Source: Sutterella sp. (GTDB lineage Bacteria > Pseudomonadota > Gammaproteobacteria > Burkholderiales > Burkholderiaceae_F). From it: 64,000 nucleotides of DNA. A program made the position numbers and the translations under genes. This document shows positions 1 through 8,027 of the stretch, piece after piece; positions within the stretch are counted from its first letter, which is position 1; each line of letters begins with the position of its first letter. Where the stretch lies: NCBI GenBank assembly GCA_020025915.1, contig JAHHRH010000001.1, forward strand, positions 1 through 64,000, read 5' to 3'. Under the pieces are notes generated by a model. It did not search any database and had not been told where the DNA came from. It saw only the letters and a list, made by a program, of their open reading frames with translations.

Positions 1-54
1 ATTTATCTTTCCTTTTGTTCATTTAACTCCTGGAAAGATATTTTGACAAATAGA

Positions 55-269
55 GATTCACCGACATCACAAATACGCCACAGTTGTGTATTCCTTAGAT
101 ACAAAGCGCGTACTTTGGGTGGGTTATGGAAGGTCGAGAAAAACGCTGTCCTCGTTTTTCCAACTTTTGACTCCAGAGCAAAAATTCGACATCAAAGCTG
201 TCGCTATGGATCAAAGTACGGCCTTTGACCTTGAGGTCAAAAAGCAATGCCCTCACGCAGTCGTGGTGT
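55..269 (+). mobile_element. internal fragment of an ISL3-type transposase gene
   Basis: These 215 bases match positions 6668-6882 of the IS copy further right (opposite strand) with no gaps and one difference (C at 229). They encode part of the transposase, including residues SLDTKRVLWVGYGRSRK. No terminal inverted repeat is present at either side, so this is an internal piece and not a complete insertion. Its right edge abuts the truncated sensor-kinase gene. Bases 1-54 do not match the IS, and I recognise nothing in them. Confidence 0.85.
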
Positions 270-581
270 TAGGAGGCACTTCTTGACCGGAATACTCAAC
301 ACCATCTGCGTTAACAAAATAGACACTGGGACTATTGTTGAGTTCAGTTTTTTTAACCAACGAATGAGAGCTTCACGTCCCCCGAAGTCATAAATACCTA
401 ATGCACAATCAACAGATTTTCTGGCAATAAAACGCCACTCACTGATACCTAGCTCGGTATTACGCTGGATTTGAGTTGTATAGGAGACCATCCGGACGCC
501 TACGGCAGTCACAATGATAATGAGACAGAAGCCAGTGAAAAGCCTGCCGAAAAGCGTATTGAAGTAGCGTTTAAGTAACAT
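270..581 (-). pseudogene. truncated and frameshifted CpxA-like sensor histidine kinase (N-terminus only)
   Basis: The start is ATG at 581, just downstream of the response-regulator gene on the same strand. About 100 residues remain: an N-terminal membrane segment (roughly residues 13-32, LFTGFCLIIIVTAVGV) and part of a periplasmic sensor region. At about position 348-354 a run of seven A (minus strand) disrupts the frame. The expected continuation (NSPSVYFVNADGVEYSG) lies in the -1 frame and needs one extra A. The gene then stops at the IS-fragment junction near 270, so the HAMP, histidine phosphotransfer and ATPase domains are missing. It can no longer act as a kinase. The CpxA-like label rests on the neighbouring regulator and the short sensor motif. 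Confidence 0.75.
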
Positions 582-610
582 AAATATATCCTTTTCGGCA
601 GGAATAGAGA

Positions 611-1315
611 TTAGTAGAGTGGACTACGTATAACTAATTGGTAACCTACGCCTCTAATGCTTTCAATAGCGACCTGTTGATTAAGGACTGCCATGAGTTT
701 GTGTCGAATCGATGAGACGTGCACATCGATGGCGCGGTCATAGCGTTGCATGGCTCTACCTAAAACTTTTTGGTAGATTTCATCTTTGGGAACGGGATGC
801 CCTGCTTTACGCGCTAATACTTCAAGAAGGGTCAATTCTGTCCCTGTCAGTTCTAAAGAAATACCATTGGCCGTAGCAATTCTTTGGCTTGGATTGATTG
901 TCAGTGGTCCGACAACGACAGGCGCGATGGCTGAGGGCATCGCGGCCGTACGACGCAAAATAGCGTTGATTCTGGCTGCTAGTTCTCTAGGAGGACAGGG
1001 TTTGGGAACATAGTCATCTGCGCCAAGCTCTAAACCAAGAATTCGAGCTACAGGGTCGCCTTTCGCTGTCAGCATCACAATAGGGATTTGGCTTGTTTCA
1101 CGAATTTGTTTGAGAACCTCTACACCACTCATTCCTGGCATCACGACATCAAGGACGACAAGCTCGAACTCTTGTCGATTCATGAGTTCGAGTGCCTCAA
1201 CACCGCAATAGGCTGGCACGGGTGCAAATCCTTCTAGTTGTAAATAATCGACTAATAGCGTGACGAGTTCGATGTCGTCGTCAACAATCAGAATGGGACG
1301 AGGATGCTTGAACAT
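611..1315 (-). CDS. cpxR: OmpR/PhoB-family response regulator, CpxR-like
   Basis: A 234-residue two-domain regulator. The N-terminal receiver has the acidic pocket (LIVDDD), the phospho-acceptor Asp in VVLDVVMPG, the Thr in MLTAKG and the Lys in VPKPCPP. The C-terminal winged-helix DNA-binding domain carries ELTGTELTLLEVLAR and the YDRAIDVHVSSIRHKL recognition region, which closely resembles enterobacterial CpxR. Its partner kinase, immediately downstream on the same strand, is a broken remnant, so the regulator is orphaned at this locus. It is divergent from the efflux operon starting at 1544, the natural candidate target. All key residues are intact. The specific CpxR identity is an inference from resemblance. 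Confidence 0.85.
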   Translation of the reverse strand: MFKHPRPILIVDDDIELVTLLVDYLQLEGFAPVPAYCGVEALELMNRQEFELVVLDVVMPGMSGVEVLKQIRETSQIPIVMLTAKGDPVARILGLELGADDYVPKPCPPRELAARINAILRRTAAMPSAIAPVVVGPLTINPSQRIATANGISLELTGTELTLLEVLARKAGHPVPKDEIYQKVLGRAMQRYDRAIDVHVSSIRHKLMAVLNQQVAIESIRGVGYQLVIRSPLY

Positions 1316-1543
1316 GTTTACTGCAATAAAACAATATCAATGTGATATGGAACAACGAAAAAACCCATGTTAACAAAAATAAAAAGTAAAAGTTTGTCAC
1401 GCAAATGGTTCTTGTGATTAGTTTCCGCTGATTCGTAAGGTAATTGCCACCTAGGATGTTGCAGAATGCTAGTTAGAAATAGCAGTTTTGATGACGTGTT
1501 GTTGATTGAAGAGAACTCGAGATTACAAAAGAGAAGGGCGTCT
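1316..1543. promoter_or_regulatory. divergent promoter region between cpxR-like gene and efflux operon
   Basis: An AT-rich intergenic region of 228 bp that must hold the start signals for both directions. At 1386-1405 it contains GTAAA-AGTTT-GTCAC-GCAAA. This has one exact and one near half-site of the CpxR consensus (GTAAA-N5-GTAAA), but the spacing is not canonical. A purine-rich AGAAGGG (1530-1538 area) precedes the ATG at 1544. The operator assignment is a weak inference. Confidence 0.3.
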
Positions 1544-2965
1544 ATGAAAAAAACTCGAAAGGGATCAATGATTGCATTGGCTGTTGTTAGTCTTTTATGT
1601 GGTTGTACGACTCAGAAGCTGGATATGGAAACGCCTATTCAGCAAATGTCGTCTCGTGCATGGAGTAGTCATCCGTCAATGAGTGGGATCACTACAGATG
1701 TCACTCAGTTCTGGGAAGCTTGGAACGATTCTGAATTGTTGTCGCTCATCAAGAAGGCTAAACACTCCAATGCTGATGTATTAACAGCCTATGCGACTTT
1801 GAAAGCTGCGCGTGCGAATTTGAAAGAGGTCAATGCGTCATTGTGGCCAACGGCCAATGTCTCTGGCGAAGGTTCGAGTCGTCGTAGCAATGGGGATAGT
1901 CATGAATCGTGGTCTGGTGGATTGGATGTCCTTTGGACTCTAAATTTGGCTGGCGGTGAAAATGCTAAGCGAGATGCGAAGTATTTTGATGTTTTGGCTA
2001 AAGCAATCGCGATATCTGATGTACAAGAAGTTGTTGCTTTGGAAACTGCTCAAACGTATATCCGACTGAGATCTAATCAGGTCTTACGGTCGATTACGAG
2101 AAGCACTCTAAAAAATTACGAAGAAAACGCAGAGTTGGTTCGTTGGCGCATGATGGCAGGTTTGGCCACTCAGTCTGAATTAGAAGATGCGCTTTCGCGA
2201 GTGGCGTCAACGCAAGCACAACTTCGCAACCTAAAAGCAACAGAGGCCAATTACCGTAATGCACTGGCTCGTTTAACTGCCCAGCCATTAGATAAGCTGG
2301 CCGTTGGTGTAGGAGGGATTCCCAATGCTCCTATAGGGTTGAGTGTCGATATTCCTGCGCAAACTTTAATGCGCCGTCCTGATATTCGTAGCGCAAGAGC
2401 CATGCTTTTGAGTGCAGGTGCGAATTGGGAGAAGGCCCGATCAGACTTTTTCCCAACACTTTCTTTAAGTGGGTCAATTGGTACGCAAGCCGCCACAGTG
2501 GGGGCGTTAGGTGCTAGTGGGAGTGGTATTGCTTCTTTAATAGGTGCGCTATCGCTACCTGTTCTAAATTGGGGTGGATTACAAGCTAGAGAAGAGCTAG
2601 CGGAAAGTGTTTTAGATGAAGCAAAAGCTCGATATTTAGCTGTGATTGTGGGGGCTTTAGAAGAAACGGACAATGCCTTACACGGTATTAAATCAGCTCA
2701 GGATCAGGCCGTCTATTTAGAACAAGCGCTCCAACACGCACAACGCGCTTACGAATTGGCTTTGATGGAGTACAAAACGGGCATAAGTGACTACGCTATG
2801 TTGTTGGAAGCTCAACGAAGCTTATTGACAGCTCAAGAAAGTGTGAAAAGTAATGAAGCTGAACTTTCTCTGCAGCATGTTGCTCTATATCGAGCACTGG
2901 GAGGAGCATGGAATCCTCAAGAAGTGATGGGGGTTAAGGATAAGGAGGAACAACATCATGGGTAA
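1544..2965 (+). CDS. outer-membrane efflux lipoprotein (NodT/TolC family)
   Basis: I chose the internal ATG at 1544 (473 aa) over the longer frame from 1466. It gives a proper lipoprotein signal (MKKTRKGSMIALAVVSLLCGC) and has a purine-rich ribosome site upstream. Cys at the end of LLCGC would be lipidated. The remainder shows the paired outer-membrane efflux repeats: alternating Ala/Leu-rich helices, the RPDIRSARA motif typical of NodT-type channels, and a second EYKTGISDYAMLLEAQR half. The protein should form the trimeric channel of a tripartite exporter with the adaptor and ABC transporter encoded next. The next gene overlaps by 8 bp, indicating translational coupling. The substrate is unknown. 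Confidence 0.88.
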   Translation: MKKTRKGSMIALAVVSLLCGCTTQKLDMETPIQQMSSRAWSSHPSMSGITTDVTQFWEAWNDSELLSLIKKAKHSNADVLTAYATLKAARANLKEVNASLWPTANVSGEGSSRRSNGDSHESWSGGLDVLWTLNLAGGENAKRDAKYFDVLAKAIAISDVQEVVALETAQTYIRLRSNQVLRSITRSTLKNYEENAELVRWRMMAGLATQSELEDALSRVASTQAQLRNLKATEANYRNALARLTAQPLDKLAVGVGGIPNAPIGLSVDIPAQTLMRRPDIRSARAMLLSAGANWEKARSDFFPTLSLSGSIGTQAATVGALGASGSGIASLIGALSLPVLNWGGLQAREELAESVLDEAKARYLAVIVGALEETDNALHGIKSAQDQAVYLEQALQHAQRAYELALMEYKTGISDYAMLLEAQRSLLTAQESVKSNEAELSLQHVALYRALGGAWNPQEVMGVKDKEEQHHG

Positions 2966-4232
2966 TGTGAACGAGAAGTCGAATGATCGCATCAAGGTAG
3001 AGGATCAAAAAGGTCCTGTATATGTTAAGCGGCTTGTCGTGGCTACACTCTTAGTAGTTGCACTCGGCGGATGGTATTGGTGGAAACAGGCTCAGTTTCA
3101 TGATGATGTGAAGTACGTCACAGAACAGGTAGAAAAAGGAGGCATTCATGTCACAGTGTCTGCTGATGGGACGTTAGCCCCTGTGCGTACAGTCACAATT
3201 GGTTCCGAATTGTCTGGGATTGTACGTGAAGTGCATGTTGACGTGAATGATTCGGTGACTCAAGGTCAGGCTCTAGTGACTTTAGATATGCGTAATTTGT
3301 TAGCCAAAGTGCAGCAATATCGCGCGGCATTACAAAGTGCCAAAGCAAACCTGGCTCAAAGCCAGGCTTCGCTTAAAGAAGCGGAATTAAAACTAAAGCG
3401 CATGAGTAAACTAAATCGTTTGTCCCAAGGGGCGATGCCTTCAAGAACTGAGCTTGAGTCTCAAACAGCCACGGTGGAAACTGTCAAGGCATCGGTTGCG
3501 GTAGCTAAAGCTAATGTGTCGGATGCTGAGGCACTGTTGAAAACTGCTGAAACAGATTTGTCTAAGGCAGTAATTAAGGCACCAATTGACGGAGTCATTT
3601 TGACACGCAGTGTTGAGCCAGGATATGCCGTTGCAGCAACCCTTCAAGCGGTAGAGCTATTGACGCTAGCCTCAGATTTACGTGCCTTGGAACTACAGGT
3701 TGCGGTGGATGAAGCAGATATTGGTGTTGTGAAAGAAGGACAAAAGGCGTTCTTTACGGTGAGCACTTATCCGAATAAGCGTTTCCCAGCAACATTGAGA
3801 AAAGTGGCCTATGGCGCAACAACGACTGAAAACGTGGTGACTTATACAGCGTACTTAAATGTTGATAACGGGGCTATGCTTTTGCGCCCTGGTATGACTG
3901 CCTCTGCCACTATTTCAACTGCAAATAAAAATGATGTTTTGCTTGTGCCTAATTCAGCCTTCCGTTATCAGCCAAAGCTGACCCCTCAATCGAGGGGAGC
4001 AACGATGCCAGGTATGATGTCTAGACGTTCACCGTATGCTGCGGGAACTAAAAAAGTTAAAGAGTTGGCTCAGCACGGAGAGTTGCAAAAAACTTTGTAT
4101 GTCTTAAAAGATAATAAGCCAGTTCTTGTGAATGTCGTCACTGGATTGACAGACGGTCTGCAAACGGAAATTGTATCCGGTGATTTAGCTGAAGGCGATC
4201 AGGTGATTTTGGATCAACAAAAAGGAAGGTAG
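2958..4232 (+). CDS. macA: MacA-like periplasmic adaptor (membrane fusion protein)
   Basis: A 424-residue membrane fusion protein. It has a short cytoplasmic N-terminus, one membrane anchor at about residues 25-42, a barrel-sandwich (lipoyl-like) half around GTLAPVRTVTIGSELSG, and a long Ala/Lys/Glu-rich coiled coil (about 110-200). The second half of the sandwich is IKAPIDGVILTRSVEPG, followed by beta-barrel domains. It would bridge the ABC permease to the outer-membrane lipoprotein encoded just upstream. It ends 3 bp before the ATPase gene. A low-complexity insertion near residues 350-375 (Gly/Met/Arg/Lys-rich) is slightly unusual. The MacA-type assignment follows the architecture and gene order; the substrate cannot be read from sequence. 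Confidence 0.88.
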   Translation: MGNVNEKSNDRIKVEDQKGPVYVKRLVVATLLVVALGGWYWWKQAQFHDDVKYVTEQVEKGGIHVTVSADGTLAPVRTVTIGSELSGIVREVHVDVNDSVTQGQALVTLDMRNLLAKVQQYRAALQSAKANLAQSQASLKEAELKLKRMSKLNRLSQGAMPSRTELESQTATVETVKASVAVAKANVSDAEALLKTAETDLSKAVIKAPIDGVILTRSVEPGYAVAATLQAVELLTLASDLRALELQVAVDEADIGVVKEGQKAFFTVSTYPNKRFPATLRKVAYGATTTENVVTYTAYLNVDNGAMLLRPGMTASATISTANKNDVLLVPNSAFRYQPKLTPQSRGATMPGMMSRRSPYAAGTKKVKELAQHGELQKTLYVLKDNKPVLVNVVTGLTDGLQTEIVSGDLAEGDQVILDQQKGR

Positions 4233-4235
4233 ATT

Positions 4236-4937
4236 ATGGCAATGCCTTTAGTTGAATTCCGAGATATTCACAAATGCTATGGGATTGGTGAAGCTGCTTT
4301 TGAGGCCTTGAAGGGGGTCAACCTTTCGATCCAAGAGGGGGAATTTGTCGCGATTATGGGAGCTTCTGGTTCAGGGAAATCAACGGCGATGAATATCATG
4401 GGAGCACTTGACAGACCGACAAGCGGCACCTATCTTTTTGGCGGCATATATGTCGAAACTTTGACACGAGATCAAAGGGCTTTGTTACGTCGTAAATACC
4501 TTGGTTTTGTCTTTCAAGGCTTTAATTTGTTGGCACGAACGACAGCCTTGGAAAATGTGGAACTTCCATTGCTTTACCGAGGGATGAAGAGTTCTGAGCG
4601 ACGAAAATTAGCGAGGGCAGCTTTAGATCGTGTTGGGTTGTCGGCATGGGAAAACCATACGCCAGCAGAATTGTCTGGTGGGCAACAGCAACGAGTGGCT
4701 ATTGCTCGTGCACTAGTTACCAATCCAAAATTGCTTTTAGCAGATGAACCAACGGGAAGTTTGGATACGGCTCGAAGTAGGGAAATTTTGAACCTATTAT
4801 CGACATTAAATACGGAGGATGGCATCACTGTCGTTCTTGTGACTCATGAGCCAGATATGGCGACATATGCTAAACGACACCTGCACTTTCGAGATGGGCT
4901 AATCATTGATGACCAACCTCAAGGAGTCGTTCGATGA
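4236..4937 (+). CDS. MacB/LolD-type ABC transporter ATP-binding subunit
   Basis: A 233-residue ATPase with Walker A GASGSGKST (residues 42-50), Q-loop in GFVFQGFNLL, signature LSGGQQQRVAIARAL (from about 145), Walker B LLLADEPTG (from about 164) and the H-loop in VTHEP. It belongs to the class that powers MacB/LolCDE-type mechanotransmission permeases. In canonical MacB this domain is fused to the permease. Here the two are separate genes overlapping by 4 bp (ATGA at 4934-4937). It should drive the adjacent FtsX-type permease. Confidence 0.92.
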   Translation: MAMPLVEFRDIHKCYGIGEAAFEALKGVNLSIQEGEFVAIMGASGSGKSTAMNIMGALDRPTSGTYLFGGIYVETLTRDQRALLRRKYLGFVFQGFNLLARTTALENVELPLLYRGMKSSERRKLARAALDRVGLSAWENHTPAELSGGQQQRVAIARALVTNPKLLLADEPTGSLDTARSREILNLLSTLNTEDGITVVLVTHEPDMATYAKRHLHFRDGLIIDDQPQGVVR

Positions 4938-6142
4938 TTGGAAATGCCTTCTTACTTGCTATTCGTCAGATTTGGAGAAATCCGTTACGAAGTATCTTAA
5001 CGGTGCTCGGGATTGTCATTGGTGTGATGGCGGTCATTACGATGGTGACTGTTGGTAATGGTGCTTCTCAAGCGATACGAGAGCAAATCGAATCCTTTGG
5101 GAATAACCAACTGATGCTGCGCCCTGGTATGAGATTAGGCCCTGGTCAAACAGTCGGTGCGCCTTCTTTTAAGATGGCTGACGCTGTTGCACTTAAGCAG
5201 CAGATTGCGGGTGTGTTAGCTGTCGCTCCGCAAACGTCTGTGTCGCGAACGATTGTGGCTAACGGTCGTAATTGGCAGACAAGCATCATCGGGACCGACA
5301 ACAATTACTTCAAAATTGATAATAGAGAGATTGTCGAGGGAAGATTTTTTGAGTCTGGAGAAATGCTCGCTGGCTCAGCGGTCTGTGTGATTGGTGGCAC
5401 GATTCAAAAAGAGCTTTTTGGGGAAGGTTCAGAAGTGATCGGTCGTACGATCCGGACAGGTGGTTTTTCTTGCCGCGTGATTGGCTTAATGAAATCCAAG
5501 GGTACGGCAGCTATGGGTGGAGATCAGGACGATTTGTTGGTGATGCCGATTCAGACAGTGCAACGTCGCATTCTTGGCAATACAAGGGTCGGAGCATTGT
5601 TGATTTCAGTGGATCTTCAGTCCGATCGAGATCGCTTGCGTGAGGCTGTGAAAAGTCTTATGCGTGAGCGCCGCAGTTTGTCAGATGGTGATGATGATAA
5701 TTTTCAGATCCTGGATACGGCAGAAATTGCATCGAAAGTCGCATCTACAACACAAATTATGACTACGCTTCTCGCAGCGGTGGCTGCTGTTAGCTTGCTA
5801 GTGGGTGGTATTGGGATCATGAATATTATGCTGGTCTCTGTGACTGAAAGAACTCGAGAAATAGGGATCCGTTTGGCAATTGGGGCTTTAGAGCGTGAAG
5901 TGTTGCTTCAGTTTCTGATCGAGGCCTTGATGTTAGGTTGTCTTGGGGGAATTTTAGGTGTGCTTTTTGCAGTGATAGCCTCCAAGGGGTTAGCGGAGAT
6001 GATGGGGGTTCCATTTCTATTTAACCCAGGAATCAATGTGCTAGCGTTTACGGTTTCGGCTTTAACGGGGGTAATCTTTGGCTATTTCCCGGCAAGACGT
6101 GCAGCGAAATTAGACCCTATTGAGGCGGTTCGGCACGAGTAA
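4934..6142 (+). CDS. MacB-type ABC transporter permease (FtsX-like)
   Basis: A 402-residue permease with the MacB/FtsX layout. There is one N-terminal membrane helix (LRSILTVLGIVIGVMAVITMV), a large periplasmic domain (about residues 50-270), then three C-terminal membrane helices starting at LLAAVAAVSLLVGGIGIMNIM. The VSVTERTREIGIRLAIGA motif contacts the ATPase, and the C-terminus is the typical PARRAAKLDPIEAVRHE. This is the last gene of the efflux operon. An ISL3-type element begins only 4 bp after its stop codon and separates it from the terminator at 7450-7499. Confidence 0.92.
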   Translation: MIGNAFLLAIRQIWRNPLRSILTVLGIVIGVMAVITMVTVGNGASQAIREQIESFGNNQLMLRPGMRLGPGQTVGAPSFKMADAVALKQQIAGVLAVAPQTSVSRTIVANGRNWQTSIIGTDNNYFKIDNREIVEGRFFESGEMLAGSAVCVIGGTIQKELFGEGSEVIGRTIRTGGFSCRVIGLMKSKGTAAMGGDQDDLLVMPIQTVQRRILGNTRVGALLISVDLQSDRDRLREAVKSLMRERRSLSDGDDDNFQILDTAEIASKVASTTQIMTTLLAAVAAVSLLVGGIGIMNIMLVSVTERTREIGIRLAIGALEREVLLQFLIEALMLGCLGGILGVLFAVIASKGLAEMMGVPFLFNPGINVLAFTVSALTGVIFGYFPARRAAKLDPIEAVRHE

Positions 6143-6146
6143 AAAA

Positions 6147-6195
6147 GGTTCATCTCGGAAGTCCGGGGAACGCAGCCTTGACTTTTAAATAAAAG
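6147..6195. repeat. left terminal inverted repeat of the ISL3-type element
   Basis: A 49-bp arm pairing with 7396-7444, with one mismatch (G here, T in the other arm read in the same direction). It overlaps the last codons of the transposase (FYLKVKAAFPGLPR then stop), so the repeat is partly coding. Confidence 0.85.
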
Positions 6196-7297
6196 TACTG
6201 GTCGTCGTGGAAGCCGTAAGCACGTCGCTTAATTTGCTTGATTCGATTGTTGACTCCTTCAAACACAGAAGTATTGATTTCATACTCGCATGAGTTGACG
6301 ATACCATCGATGTAATTACGCAGATTTTGAGCAAAAGCTACTAAAGGTTTAATCCTGCTACGAGCTGCGTGATAGATCCAATCAAGGACCAAAGCGACGG
6401 CTTGTGGTCGTGTTCCCAGTCCCTAGAGATGTCTAAGTTCATTACCCATTAGATAGCACTTCAGAAGAGGTGAGTTCAGCTTTGCAAGGTCTGCAAGTTT
6501 GGTATGTTCATTATCAGAAAGATCTTCTGGACGCTTGTATAAGAGGTATCTCGATCCCTTTACCACCTTTCTCAGTTCTGGGAAATGCTTGAGTTTATTT
6601 GCCACATCGACCCTGACGCGATCAATCACCTTTCGGCCGTAATTAGCTAGCACGTGATAAAGGTCATACACCACGACTGCGTGAGGGCATTGCTTTTTGA
6701 CCTCAAGCTCAAAGGCCGTACTTTGATCCATGGCGACAGCTTTGATGTCGAATTTTTGCTCTGGAGTCAAAAGTTGGAAAAACGAGGACAGCGTTTTTCT
6801 CGACCTTCCATAACCCACCCAAAGTACGCGCTTTGTATCTAAGGAATACACAACTGTGGCGTATTTGTGATGTCGGTGAATCGCAAATTCGTCTACAGCT
6901 AAACGGTTAGAACTATCCCTTTTGAATTCACCAAACCGTCTCTCTAACTTGTCTTTATCTATTTTTTTTAACAGTGTCCCAGGAGGGGTTGGTTTCCTGA
7001 GCGGCATAGGTTACAGTTTCTTCCTCAGTACGATGTGTTTATGAAGTCGTTCGAACGACGATTTCCAATTAAACAAAGTAACCGAGGATGTTACATTCAG
7101 TGATTCTTCGAGTCGTATATTCGTGGATTAAAGGGGCCTCGTGCTTACAGTTGGAACATATCGGCATCCTATCTGCAGTTGCTTCAAGCCGAAGCAATAA
7201 AGTCTTTTTGCCGTCTATAGGGGATACTCGTTTCTCGAACCCCGTAATATGAAAATCCGGCCAAGGATTTGAAGAGTTGCTCTACAATATTAGCCAT
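6150..7297 (-). pseudogene. ISL3-family transposase, multiply disrupted
   Basis: The N-terminus starts at ATG 7297 with an AGGAG site upstream (MANIVEQLFKSL). A frameshift follows, after which the zinc-binding N-terminal region is readable (LLLRLEATADRMPICSNCKH, a CxxC motif). Stops and an apparent internal deletion lie near 7010-7070 after CNILGYFV. The DDE region resumes at WDTVKK with a slip at an A8 tract (6962-6969), and runs through RLAVDEFAIHRHHKYATVVYS and AVAMDQSTAFELEVKK to LMGNELRHL. An in-frame TAG sits at about 6423-6425, and the C-terminus continues in the same frame to GLPR at 6150. It cannot encode an active enzyme. The family assignment rests on the DDE region and end sequences. 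Confidence 0.85.
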
Positions 7298-7395
7298 AGC
7301 GCTCCTTCCATAATGCAATTCTTTTTGCGGCAATTAGAATGTGCCTTATTTTTAGCTGGAGCGCTACTTTTTTTACGTTGGGAAGTTCGACGACG

Positions 7396-7444
7396 CTTTT
7401 ATTTAAAAGTCAAGGCTGAGTTCCCCGGACTTCCGAGATGAACC
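7396..7444. repeat. right terminal inverted repeat of the ISL3-type element
   Basis: A 49-bp arm matching 6147-6195 in inverted orientation. Read on the plus strand it still spells the final transposase codons (FYLKVKAEFPGLPR stop). This end therefore resembles a copied C-terminal coding end and is unusually long for an IS terminal repeat. Between it and the transposase start (7298-7395) there is only non-coding IS DNA. Confidence 0.8.
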
Positions 7445-7449
7445 TAAAA

Positions 7450-7499
7450 AAAGGGGTGTTGCAAAAATCAGATTGTCCTGATCTTTGCAACACCCCTTT
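7450..7499. terminator. bidirectional terminator (ssb / efflux operon)
   Basis: A perfect 16-bp stem, AAAGGGGTGTTGCAAA (7450-7465) with TTTGCAACACCCCTTT (7484-7499), around an 18-nt loop. A- and T-rich flanks make it work both ways. It ends ssb on the minus strand and originally the efflux operon on the plus strand, before the IS inserted. Confidence 0.85.
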
Positions 7500-7524
7500 A
7501 AAGCTTTAAACGCGTAGTAAAAGA

Positions 7525-8001
7525 TTAGAACGGAACATCGTCATTGTCGAGTTGATCAATGGGCGCAGCAGTGGACACGGGCGCGGCCGAAGGTTGCGGA
7601 GTAGGACGCGGAGCCATTGCACGTGGCGCACTTTCAAAGCCATCGTCCATACCTTGATGATCGGATTGACGACGATCGAGCAATTGAAGCGTTTCCCCAA
7701 TGATTTCGGTGGCATAACGTTCAATGCCATCTTTGCCCTGATAGCGGCGAGTTCTGAGACGACCTTCAACGTAAGCTTGACTTCCTTTGCGCAAGTAATC
7801 CTTTGCAACTTCAGCCAGACGGCCAAACAATACAATGCGATGCCATTCCGTTTCGCTTACCGTTTGCTGTTCGGTATTACGATAGCGGCGCGTGGTTGCG
7901 ACGTTCAGCGTTGTAATTGCCGTACCACCGTCAGCGGTGTAACGGGTTTCAGGATCGCGGCCAAGATTACCGACGATGATTACCTTATTGATGGAAGCCA
8001 T
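7525..8001 (-). CDS. ssb: single-stranded DNA-binding protein
   Basis: 158 residues. The N-terminal OB-fold ([53 protein letters not shown]) binds single-stranded DNA as a tetramer. A Pro/Ala/Gln-rich linker leads to the acidic tip DNDDVPF, the conserved docking peptide for replication and repair partners. Length is normal for proteobacterial SSB. It lies 26 bp downstream of the MFS gene on the same strand and is probably co-transcribed. It is close to uvrA, a neighbourhood common in proteobacteria. Confidence 0.97.
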   Translation of the reverse strand: MASINKVIIVGNLGRDPETRYTADGGTAITTLNVATTRRYRNTEQQTVSETEWHRIVLFGRLAEVAKDYLRKGSQAYVEGRLRTRRYQGKDGIERYATEIIGETLQLLDRRQSDHQGMDDGFESAPRAMAPRPTPQPSAAPVSTAAPIDQLDNDDVPF

Positions 8002-8027
8002 AATTAACTACTAAAAAAATCTATATA

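Larger units (their letters stand above)
6147..7444 (-). mobile_element. degenerate ISL3-family insertion sequence, about 1.3 kb
   Basis: The element is bounded by 49-bp terminal inverted repeats beginning GGTTCATCTCGGAAG (one mismatch between them). A 7-bp direct repeat TAAAAAA abuts each end (6140-6146 and 7445-7451), consistent with a target duplication. ISL3 elements usually make 8 bp, and the A-run makes the exact length ambiguous. It lies between the efflux permease stop and a shared terminator. The single transposase gene is riddled with lesions, so the copy is not autonomous. A nearly identical internal piece occurs at 55-269. Confidence 0.85.

Noticed and set aside
340..360. Programmed -1 frameshift in the sensor kinase
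   Set aside because: The site is slippery, but the gene is cut off soon after at the IS fragment, so a functional product is impossible either way; decay or sequencing error is simpler.
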